Part shown: positions 1 to 5,912 of the stretch, piece by piece
How the letters are laid out: each line of letters opens with the position of its first letter
Position numbering within the stretch: the first letter of the stretch is position 1
Origin: JASLDZ01 sp964244065
GTDB taxonomy: Bacteria; Pseudomonadota; Alphaproteobacteria; Caulobacterales; Caulobacteraceae
Reading direction: 5' to 3'
DNA: 64,000 nucleotides
NCBI GenBank assembly: GCA_964244065.1
Contig: CAXTHH010000001.1
Location: forward strand, 434,001 to 498,000
Notes under the pieces: model-generated
Told to the model about the DNA's origin: nothing
Databases searched by the model: none
What the model saw: the letters and a program-made list of their open reading frames with translations, nothing else
Made by a program: the position numbers and the translations under genes

Positions 1-796
1 GGTCGGCCAGGGGCACGCCGGCGCGCGCCGCCTCGGCCGCGATGTCGCCCAGCTGGTCGGCGGTGAGGGGCAGTTCGCCGGAGAGGCCCAGGATCCCGGC
101 GCGGAAATCGCCGAAGCTCTTCGGCGAAGGGAAGTTCACCACCTTCCTCACGTCGGCCATGTGCTCCTCGAAACCCATGGCCGCTTTGGAGGCGAGGACG
201 ATGGGCGCTGCCAGGCCCACGCCCGCGCCGAGCAGGCCCGCACCAGCGGCCGCGGCCTGGCCCGACATCTCCTTCATCCGCCCCGCGCGCTCCCGCGCCT
301 CGCGGATGCGCCCCATGCGCCTGGCCTGGGTCTCCAGCGCGCGGTTGGCGGCGGTCAGCTGTGTCGTGAGCTTGCGCTCGGACCCCGCCAGGTCATTCAC
401 ATCGTGCCCGGCACCGCGCAGGCGCGTCTCCAGCTCGTCCAGGCGGCGGCTGTCGGTGGCGAGCGCCTCGGCCGCCGAGCGCGCCTCGCCGGAGACCCTG
501 CGCAGCTCCGCCGAGAGCGCCCGGGTCGGGCCGCTCGCGGCGCGGGTGCGCGCCTCGATGTCCGCCAGCTTCGCGGCGTATCGGTCGAGCGTCGCCCGGC
601 CGACCTCCGCCTGGGTGCGGAGCTGCTTGAGCGTGGAGAGGTCGCGCCCGGCCTTTTCGAGCCGGCGCACCTCCTCGCGGGCAGCCTTCATGGCCCGGCC
701 CGCCGCGCCGGCTCCGCCCACGACGTCGCGCAGCGGCCGGGTGATCCGTTCGACGGTGTCCAGGAGGACGCGGATCTTCAGGTCGCGGTCGGACAC
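1..796 (-). CDS. T: Phage tail tape measure protein gpT, N-terminal part (runs off left edge)
   Basis: The reading frame opens at a GTG at 796, directly after the TGA of E' (798-800), and stays open to base 1. The translation begins VSDRDLKIRVLLDTVERI, continues through a long charged helical stretch (about residues 35-160), then reaches a Gly/Ala-rich hydrophobic segment. After that comes FEEHMADVRKVVNF followed by a LGDIAAEAARAGV block, which is the TP901-type tape-measure core. The protein sets tail length and occupies the tube lumen. Position after E/E' is exactly as in P2. Only about 265 residues are visible, so total length is unknown. Confidence 0.88.
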   Translation of the reverse strand, partial: MSDRDLKIRVLLDTVERITRPLRDVVGGAGAAGRAMKAAREEVRRLEKAGRDLSTLKQLRTQAEVGRATLDRYAAKLADIEARTRAASGPTRALSAELRRVSGEARSAAEALATDSRRLDELETRLRGAGHDVNDLAGSERKLTTQLTAANRALETQARRMGRIREARERAGRMKEMSGQAAAAGAGLLGAGVGLAAPIVLASKAAMGFEEHMADVRKVVNFPSPKSFGDFRAGILGLSGELPLTADQLGDIAAEAARAGVPLAD

Positions 797-797
797 C

Positions 798-971
798 TCA
801 GTCCTCCTCGGCGCCCGCCCGGCGGGCCGCGCGCTCGCGCCACTTCACCAGCTCGGGCAGGGTCAGGTCGTCGTAGAAGCCGCGGTCGAAGTGGAAGACC
901 ACGCCGCAGTCGGCGAGCAGCTCGTCTACGTCGTGGGGAAGTCCGCCTTCAGCCGCGTCGGCAGCAAAAAA
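798..971 (-). CDS. E': E' extension of the tail assembly chaperone (reached by -1 frameshift from E)
   Basis: This frame has no start codon of its own in a useful place and is entered from E at the heptamer T TTT TTG (971-965). After the slip the frame reads AADAAEGG, then DVDELLADCGVVFHF, and ends with DLTLPELVKWRERAARR followed by GAEED and TGA at 800-798. The DLTL-x-EL-x-x-WRE-x-AA signature resembles the C-terminal domain of P2 gpE'. The E-E' fusion is about 142 residues. The fusion chaperone binds the tape measure during tail assembly. The stop overlaps the T start region, suggesting coupling. Confidence 0.85.
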   Translation of the reverse strand, partial: FFAADAAEGGLPHDVDELLADCGVVFHFDRGFYDDLTLPELVKWRERAARRAGAEED

Positions 972-1225
972 GAGGACACCGCCATCGCCAGGTCGGTGAT
1001 GTCGCCGGCCTCCAGGCCCAGCACCTCGTGCTCGGTGATCGCCGGGTCGCTGATGCGCGGCACCACCTTGGCGACGGCGCCGGCCTCCATCTGCAGCAGG
1101 TCGGTGATCGTGGCGCCGCGCAGCTGGCCGCCCTTGGGCCTGCGCAGCACCACGGAGCCGATGGTGGTCTCGCCGCGCTTGATCGGCGTGTCGAAGGTCA
1201 CCGTCGCGGTGTTCGGGTCGGTCAT
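926..1225 (-). CDS. E: Tail assembly chaperone gpE
   Basis: A 99-residue protein starting MTDPNTATVTFDTPIKRG. It matches the gpE / Mu gp41-like tail assembly chaperone family in length and content: an early beta-rich part, then GATITDLLQME and EVLGLEAGDITDLAMAVSSF near the C terminus. It probably coats the hydrophobic tape measure before tube polymerisation. It lies 41 bases downstream of FII and just before the T TTT TTG slip site. The last 13 codons after that site are replaced by E' in the frameshift product. Confidence 0.85.
   Translation of the reverse strand: MTDPNTATVTFDTPIKRGETTIGSVVLRRPKGGQLRGATITDLLQMEAGAVAKVVPRISDPAITEHEVLGLEAGDITDLAMAVSSFLLPTRLKADFPTT
965..971 (-). other. Programmed -1 ribosomal frameshift site TTTTTTG in E
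   Basis: Read in the E frame the site is T TTT TTG, with codon boundaries at 970/968 and 967/965. This is the same T6G heptamer used in phage P2 to make E+E'. Six consecutive T are striking in DNA of about 70 percent GC. A -1 slip opens a frame of more than 50 codons ending at 798, while the 0 frame stops 13 codons later at 926. Confidence 0.87.
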
Positions 1226-1266
1226 GTCTCTCTCCTGGGATCAGATCTGGGGCGAGGGGGCGGCGC

Positions 1267-1773
1267 TCAGACGCCGATGGCGTCGCGGTGCGCCGCCAGG
1301 AGATCCACGCCGTCCACGATCCAGACCATGTTCAGGAAGTCGATCTCGAAGAGGACGGCCCCGTTGCAGCTCTCCTTGTAGTAGGAGCAGCTGGTCTTGA
1401 CGGTGAACTCGGTGTCGTCCCCGACCTTGTTGTCGCCGCGATCGATCTCCTCGTGGAAGCCGCGCACCACGATCTCGACGGCGTCGACACCCGCGCCGTC
1501 CGGCCGCTGGTAGGAGCCGACGTAGCGGAGGCCGAGGCCGTCCACGCGCGTGATCCCCAGCTGCTTGACGATCTCGGCCATGTAGCCGCCGAACTTGGAC
1601 TCCAGGTCGATGCCTTCGTGGCCGTTGGCCACCTTCACCTCGCCGGGCATGCCGCCGCCCCGGAACGCCTCCGTCTTCTTCTTGAGGTTGGGCAGCTTCA
1701 CCGACGTGTTCTCGGCGGGGTAGCCCACCCCGTCGATGAACACGTTCTGGAACTTGAGCTTGCGGGGGAGCAT
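1267..1773 (-). CDS. FII: Major tail tube protein gpFII
   Basis: 168 residues starting MLPRKLKFQNVFIDGVGY at the ATG at 1773. A longer in-frame upstream extension exists, but it overlaps FI and its composition looks like a shadow frame. The N-terminal MLPRKLKxxNxFxDG opening and later EIVVRGFHEEID and GAVLFEIDFLNMVWIVDGVDLL are typical of P2 tail tube proteins. Hexamers of this protein stack to form the inner tube of the contractile tail. It follows FI by 56 bases, the same pairing as in P2. Confidence 0.9.
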   Translation of the reverse strand: MLPRKLKFQNVFIDGVGYPAENTSVKLPNLKKKTEAFRGGGMPGEVKVANGHEGIDLESKFGGYMAEIVKQLGITRVDGLGLRYVGSYQRPDGAGVDAVEIVVRGFHEEIDRGDNKVGDDTEFTVKTSCSYYKESCNGAVLFEIDFLNMVWIVDGVDLLAAHRDAIGV

Positions 1774-1829
1774 CGGGACGGACTTTCGAGCGGAGCGACG
1801 GGGAGGGCGGAGGCGGCGCGCGGTGCGCG

Positions 1830-2978
1830 TCAGCCCGCGGCGCCCAGGGCGAAGTCGAGGAAGAAGCGGTCGGTGATCCGCTGGGTGACGCCCAGCAGCT
1901 CCAGCGGCGGCGTGGGCGTGTATTCGTCCACGATGGCCAGCTTGCCGGCGGCCAGGCGCTCCGGCGTGTTCAGCTGGTCGTCCAGGAAGAACTCCGCGCC
2001 GATCAGGCGTTGCTGCGCACCCGGGCGGGAGAGCTCCCGCGCCTTGGCGTTGCCCTCCTCGATGATGTCGCGGGCCAGGCCCTTGGTGATCGGCTTGCCC
2101 AGCGCCCAGACGAGTCCGGCGGCGACCGTGTCGCGCAGCACCTGGGCGGTGCGGGTGGCGCTCTCGAAGATGAAGTTCGGATCGTCGCTGGCCGTCCGCG
2201 AGCCCCAGAAGCGGTAGCCGTTCATCTCCACGATGGAGGTGATGGCGGCGTTGTTCAGGACGCCGACGTCGTTGGCGCCGTCCTGGATGTCGAAGGTGAG
2301 CGCCTGCGAGACGCCGGTCACGCCGGCCAGCGGCACGTTCGACAGGGTCTTGTTCCACCCCTGGGTCTCGTCGATCGCGGCGCGCAGGCCGAGCGCCGCG
2401 GCCGAGGCCATGACGGTCTGCGTGCCGGAGCGGAAGTCGGGGTAGAGGAGCATCAGCTCGCGCGCGCCGTAGCCGCTGCGGGCGGTCACGGCCTCGACCA
2501 CGGTGTCGATCGCGCCACTGCGCAGGGAGGCGTAGGCCATGCCCCGCAGCTTCGCCGCCGTGGAGGCGAGCTGGGCGATGACGGTCGGGCTCTCCAGCCC
2601 GGGCGCGCCGATGATCCGGGGGCGCTGACGCACGGCGGCCGGCGCGGTCTCCAGCTTGACGATCGCGGCGACCACGGCCGTGGAGACGGCTGCGGCGTCC
2701 GCGCCGTCCGCCGGGTCCGCGCGCACCACCACCACGATCGGGTTGGCTTGAGCGGCGATGGCGGTCAGCGACCGGGCCAGCGTGCCCGCGACGCCCGCCT
2801 TCGCGATGGCCGCGCGCACGTCGGTGACCAGCACGGGCTCGCCCGCCGGGAAGGTGTTCTCGTCCGCGTCGCTGGCGGTGGCCACCAGACCCACCGTCGA
2901 GGTCGAGGCCGTCTGCATGTAACGGCCGCCCTGGGCGGTTTCGGTGAATTCGAAGCCGTTGCGGATGGTGTCGGACAT
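1830..2978 (-). CDS. FI: Contractile tail sheath protein gpFI
   Basis: 382 residues starting MSDTIRNGFEFTE at 2978, close to the 396 residues of P2 FI. The segment GARELMLLYPDFR, the AAALGLRAAIDETQGWNKTLSNVPLAGVTG stretch and GYRFWGSRTASDD are characteristic of Myoviridae-type sheath proteins (Phage_sheath_1). The protein forms the outer contractile sheath. It begins 10 bases after the end of W. No separate promoter or dyad lies in front of it, so it is probably read from the V promoter. Confidence 0.93.
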   Translation of the reverse strand: MSDTIRNGFEFTETAQGGRYMQTASTSTVGLVATASDADENTFPAGEPVLVTDVRAAIAKAGVAGTLARSLTAIAAQANPIVVVVRADPADGADAAAVSTAVVAAIVKLETAPAAVRQRPRIIGAPGLESPTVIAQLASTAAKLRGMAYASLRSGAIDTVVEAVTARSGYGARELMLLYPDFRSGTQTVMASAAALGLRAAIDETQGWNKTLSNVPLAGVTGVSQALTFDIQDGANDVGVLNNAAITSIVEMNGYRFWGSRTASDDPNFIFESATRTAQVLRDTVAAGLVWALGKPITKGLARDIIEEGNAKARELSRPGAQQRLIGAEFFLDDQLNTPERLAAGKLAIVDEYTPTPPLELLGVTQRITDRFFLDFALGAAG

Positions 2979-2988
2979 GGGCGGGTTC

Positions 2989-3360
2989 CTAGGCGGCGGC
3001 CGCTGGCCACAGGGGCAGCGGCACGCGGAAGCGGAGGGGGGCGGGCGAGGTGGTGGACAGGTCCACGCCGGTCAGCTCGAGGCTGGCCCGGCCGGGGCTC
3101 GCCGGATCGATCACCAGCTTCACGCGGGTGAGCCGGTAGACCGGGATCCAGCGCTGCAGGGCGGTCGCCGTGGCGGCGTAGACCTGCTGGCGGGTGAGGG
3201 GGGTGAGAGGCTGGCCCAGGAGCTCGAAGAGGCGCGAGCCGTAGTCGCGGCGCATGACGCGGGCGCCGATCGGCGTGGTGAGCACGTCGGCCACGGCGAC
3301 GGCCAGCCAGGCGCGGCCAGAGATCGCGCGGCCGGTGCGAGGGTTCAGGCCGGTCGCCAT
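2989..3360 (-). CDS. W: Baseplate assembly protein gpW (GPW/gp25 family)
   Basis: 123 residues starting MATGLNPRTGRAISG. The ATG at 3360-3358 overlaps the TGA of V (3362-3360) as TGATG, so translation is coupled. The segment VLTTPIGARVMRRDYGSRLFELLGQPL is the signature of the gp25/W baseplate wedge family, which resembles T4 lysozyme in name only. It forms part of the baseplate wedge that triggers sheath contraction. The longer upstream frame is a shadow of V. Confidence 0.92.
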   Translation of the reverse strand: MATGLNPRTGRAISGRAWLAVAVADVLTTPIGARVMRRDYGSRLFELLGQPLTPLTRQQVYAATATALQRWIPVYRLTRVKLVIDPASPGRASLELTGVDLSTTSPAPLRFRVPLPLWPAAAA

Positions 3361-3911
3361 CAGGGGGCCACCGGCTGGCCGGAGACCCCGGACCCGCCCT
3401 GCACCTGCCCGTGCGTGTGGTGTCGCAGGCTGATCGGGCCGGCCTTCACGTCGCCGCTGGCGGTCACGTCGCCCTGGATCTCGACGTCGGCGGTGATGAG
3501 CACGCCTCCCGGGGCGGTCAGCTCGACGCGACCGCCGTCGGGCAGCTCCGCGGTGAGCAGGTGCGCCGCGGCGTCGTAATCGATGCGGGCGCCGTCCCCG
3601 AAGGTGAGGACCAGGGCGCGCGCGTCGCCCGTCGGGACGGCGTGCCTGGAGGAACGCACGCCGGGCAGGAACACCGCCCCGCGCGCGTCGCCCTCGGGGC
3701 AGAGCAGCAGGCCCTGTTCGCCCACCGAGGGCGGCGACCAAACGGTGGTCTCGCCGGAGCGCGGCATGAACCAGTCCAGCGGCCCCAGGCGCTTCTCGCC
3801 CAGGGCGACCACCACCTTGGCCGCGTCCAGGTCGACCGAGTCGACCGTGGCGTAGCGCAGGAGGTCGCCGCTGCGGCGCTCCATCTCGGCTTGCTCGTCC
3901 ATCGCGCGCAT
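3360..3911 (-). CDS. V: Baseplate spike protein gpV
   Basis: 183 residues from the first ATG (3911), or 180 from the ATG at 3902 (MDEQAEMERRSGDL). The second is favoured because the first ATG is part of a block, GGCGACATG, conserved at the putative J promoter. The N-terminal OB-like part is followed by a beta-helical repeat region (ADVEIQGDVTASGDVKAGP) and the tip motif SLRHHTHGQVQ, whose HxH resembles the iron-binding spike apex of P2 gpV. The trimeric spike pierces the outer membrane. V heads the V-W-FI-FII-E-T group and has the 3946-3972 dyad directly upstream. Confidence 0.92.
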   Translation of the reverse strand: MRAMDEQAEMERRSGDLLRYATVDSVDLDAAKVVVALGEKRLGPLDWFMPRSGETTVWSPPSVGEQGLLLCPEGDARGAVFLPGVRSSRHAVPTGDARALVLTFGDGARIDYDAAAHLLTAELPDGGRVELTAPGGVLITADVEIQGDVTASGDVKAGPISLRHHTHGQVQGGSGVSGQPVAP

Positions 3912-3943
3912 GTCGCCGCGCGACTGCGGCGTCCGGAACGGCG

Positions 3944-3974
3944 CCCTGTTGTTCGGCGGGGCCGAACAACAGGG
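3944..3974 (-). promoter_or_regulatory. 27-bp perfect inverted repeat upstream of V (putative late activator site)
   Basis: The core at 3946-3972 has arms CTGTTGTTCGGC and GCCGAACAACAG around a GGG spacer. Two further flanking base pairs (C/G) extend the dyad to 3944-3974. It sits between the dam stop and the V start. No T-run follows on either side, so an intrinsic terminator is unlikely. The minus strand continues with 6 bases, GTTCCGG, 15 bases, GGCGACATG, exactly the spacing seen after the J copy. The dyad centre is 57 bp from the ATG at 3902. Confidence 0.8.
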
Positions 3975-3984
3975 GCGGACGCCC

Positions 3985-4872
3985 TCAGGCTGCGCCGCCG
4001 CCGGTGATGATCACCTCCCGCGCGGCGGTCTGGCCTTTGCCGGTGATCCCGTAGCTGAGCTCCACGCCGGCGACGTCGAACCGGGCGAAGATCCGGCGCA
4101 CGTCCGGCCGGTCGTTCAGCGACAGGATGAAACGCCCGCGCAGGCCGGCCAGGACCTCGGCCATCCGCTCGAAGTCGTCGCGGCCGAACAGGCCGTCGCC
4201 GTAATCGCGCTCGCAGCCCCAGTAGGGCGGGTCCAGGTAGAAGAGCGCGTGCGAGCGGTCGTAGCGACGCACCAAGTCGGCCCAGGGCAGGCGCTCCACC
4301 ACCACGCCGGCGAGGCGCTCGTGGATGGCCCGGATGCGCCCGGCCACCCGCCGGGCGTCGAAGGCGGCGGAGCCCTGGGCGGTGGCGTCCACCCCAAAGT
4401 TCCGGCCCGTCACCTTCCCGCCGAAGGCGCAGGCTTGCAGGTAGATGAAGCGCCGGGCGCGCTCGATGTCGGTGAGGTGGTCGGGGTCCATGGCCAGCTG
4501 GCGCGCGAACTCCTCCCGGCTGGTGACGGTGACGGAGATCTCCGCGACGAGCGCGTCGGGGTGGCGCTGCATGACGCGGAACAGGTTGGCCACGTCACGG
4601 CCCAGGTCGTTGACCACCTCGAGCTTGGGCCGGCTGGTCCGGCGCAGGAACACGCCGCCCAGGCCGACGAACGGCTCCAGGTAGGCGCGATGCGGGGTGG
4701 CGTCGATCAGGGCGGTGAGGCGACGCGCCAGCATGCGCTTGCCGCCGAGATAGGGGGCGATCGGTCGAACGGGGGCGACCGCGGAAAGGGTGGACTCCAC
4801 GTGGGGACTCGTCTGCACTGCTCGCGCCGGGGGCTCCGGCGGAGGGATCAAGGACGGATCGCGACCGTCCAA
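3985..4872 (-). CDS. Phage DNA adenine methylase (Dam / MT-A70-like class, D12 family)
   Basis: Up to 295 residues. The longest frame begins at a TTG at 4872, and GTG starts about 18-25 codons in are equally possible. Motif X (PIAPYLGGKRMLARRL), motif I (YLEPFVGLGGVFLR) and the catalytic motif IV DPPY (in LFYLDPPYWGCERDYG) are in the order of the D12/alpha-class N6-adenine methyltransferases. It would methylate adenine in short palindromic sites, protecting phage DNA from host restriction. There is no cognate nuclease next to it. It lies between DUF1353 and V as a cargo gene, flanked by two dyads. Confidence 0.88.
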   Translation of the reverse strand: MDGRDPSLIPPPEPPARAVQTSPHVESTLSAVAPVRPIAPYLGGKRMLARRLTALIDATPHRAYLEPFVGLGGVFLRRTSRPKLEVVNDLGRDVANLFRVMQRHPDALVAEISVTVTSREEFARQLAMDPDHLTDIERARRFIYLQACAFGGKVTGRNFGVDATAQGSAAFDARRVAGRIRAIHERLAGVVVERLPWADLVRRYDRSHALFYLDPPYWGCERDYGDGLFGRDDFERMAEVLAGLRGRFILSLNDRPDVRRIFARFDVAGVELSYGITGKGQTAAREVIITGGGAA

Positions 4873-4960
4873 GGTGCGGGGGTCACAGCCCGCGGCTCAG
4901 GGCGCGGCAAACGCCCGAGCCCCCTCCTTCTCGCGTGCCGCAGGTCGCGGCTTGCGCCGG

Positions 4961-4987
4961 CTGTTCTCTGGGTGCGTCGGAGAACAG
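4961..4987 (-). promoter_or_regulatory. Diverged fourth copy of the prophage dyad
   Basis: CTGTTCTC (4961-4968) and GAGAACAG (4980-4987) are perfect 8-bp arms around 11 bases. The total length, 27 bp, and the outer CTGTT...AACAG match the three strong dyads, but the inner part does not. It lies between the DUF1353 stop and the Dam frame. No start codon lies about 59 bp away on either strand, so if it is a real site the transcript would have a leader. Confidence 0.45.
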
Positions 4988-4998
4988 GGAGCGTCAGG

Positions 4999-5430
4999 CT
5001 ATGGACGTTGCGCCGCTATCGGCGGCTGTCCTGAGAGCGTGGCCGTCACGCCCGGTTGCGGCGGGTCGCGGGTGCGGTTCGCGCGCACCAGGAGGAAGGC
5101 GAGCTCGCGCAGCACGGGCGGCGTGCCCTCGGCCGCCATGGCGGTGAGGAAGATTGCGTCGCTCTCCAGCCGTGAGAACCGCCGGTCCTCGCGCAGCAGG
5201 TCGTGGACGGCGGCGGCCTTGGTCATGGTGTGCTTGGCGGGGACGGCCCAGGCGAGCCAGGGCGGGATGCTGGGGCCGTCCGTGAGGAAGCCGGCCGGCA
5301 CGTGCACGGCCAGGCCCGAGCCCTCGAAGCCGATGTGGAAGGCGAACCCGTCCACCACGCGATAGAGCCGCCGGCCGGCGGCGTTGCGCAGCTCGGTGCG
5401 CTCCCGGCGCGCGGCCGTGAAGCTGCTCAT
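4999..5430 (-). CDS. DUF1353 family protein
   Basis: 143 residues starting MSSFTAARRERTELR. The core VPAGFLTDGPSIPPWL, then AAAVHDLLREDRRFSRLESDAIFLTAM, is the DUF1353 signature: a conserved TDGPSIP and a VHDxL-(x)n-D pattern. The family is frequent in tailed phages, often near tail or lysis genes, and its function is unknown. The ATG overlaps the stop of the preceding 161-residue gene by 4 bases. The last 20 residues are Pro/Gln-rich and probably disordered. Confidence 0.82.
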   Translation of the reverse strand: MSSFTAARRERTELRNAAGRRLYRVVDGFAFHIGFEGSGLAVHVPAGFLTDGPSIPPWLAWAVPAKHTMTKAAAVHDLLREDRRFSRLESDAIFLTAMAAEGTPPVLRELAFLLVRANRTRDPPQPGVTATLSGQPPIAAQRP

Positions 5431-5912
5431 GGCGCGGTCACCACGGCGATCTGCGCAGGTGTGCAGCCGACCGACTGCAGGATGGCGAGCAGCCCTTCGT
5501 CGTCGGCGTAGACCTGCGGCCAGTCCGGCGCGAACCAGCGGCCGAAGAAGATCGGCTGCGACTGCAGGGCGGCGAACACCGCGCCCAGCTTACCGATGTC
5601 GTTCACCCGCTCCTGGACGAGCGACTTAGCGATCAGGCGGCGGGGCTCAGGCGGGGCGGCTTCCAGGCGCGCCGCCAACTCCTCGGCCGTCAGCAGGTGA
5701 CGGACGCCGTCCGTCTGGACCCAGATTTCGGAGTACTCGACGCCTGGTGTCGGCTCCCAAGCCTTGGGAGGCGGAGGCTCCGGGGATCCGAGGGGCGCCG
5801 GCGCGACATGGGCCGCCGGTCCCTCTGGGTGCTCAACCGTCTCGGCCAAGTTCACCAGCACAGAGCTTTCGGCAGGGATGGCCGGCCCTGTCCTTTCGGC
5901 CTCGTCCATCAC
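5427..5912 (-). CDS. Unknown prophage protein downstream of the tail fibre
   Basis: 161 residues. The first 55 are Pro/Ala/Glu-rich and likely disordered. The rest is compact: EYSEIWVQTDGVRHLLTAEELAARL, then RRLIAKSLVQERVNDIGKLGAVFAAL, then FFGRWFAPDWPQVYADDEGLLAIL. I do not recognise a family. Its place directly after H (4-base overlap) is that of tail fibre assembly chaperones (gpG/Tfa) in P2, and that is the most likely role, but sequence support is absent. It is translationally coupled on both sides. Confidence 0.6.
   Translation of the reverse strand: MMDEAERTGPAIPAESSVLVNLAETVEHPEGPAAHVAPAPLGSPEPPPPKAWEPTPGVEYSEIWVQTDGVRHLLTAEELAARLEAAPPEPRRLIAKSLVQERVNDIGKLGAVFAALQSQPIFFGRWFAPDWPQVYADDEGLLAILQSVGCTPAQIAVVTAP

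Noticed and set aside
42..1400. Long plus-strand open frames across the tape measure, E and FII genes
   Set aside because: They are Arg/Ser/Pro-rich mirror frames of the minus-strand tail genes, as expected at this GC content; the minus-strand products are recognisable.
1774..2358. N-terminal extension of the tail tube frame up to 2358
   Set aside because: It overlaps FI, is Arg/His/Gly-rich, and the family start MLPRKLKFQNVF is at 1773.
3946..3972. The 27-bp dyads read as intrinsic terminators
   Set aside because: No T-run follows on either strand, and one copy lies between the divergent starts of P and O, where termination would block both units.
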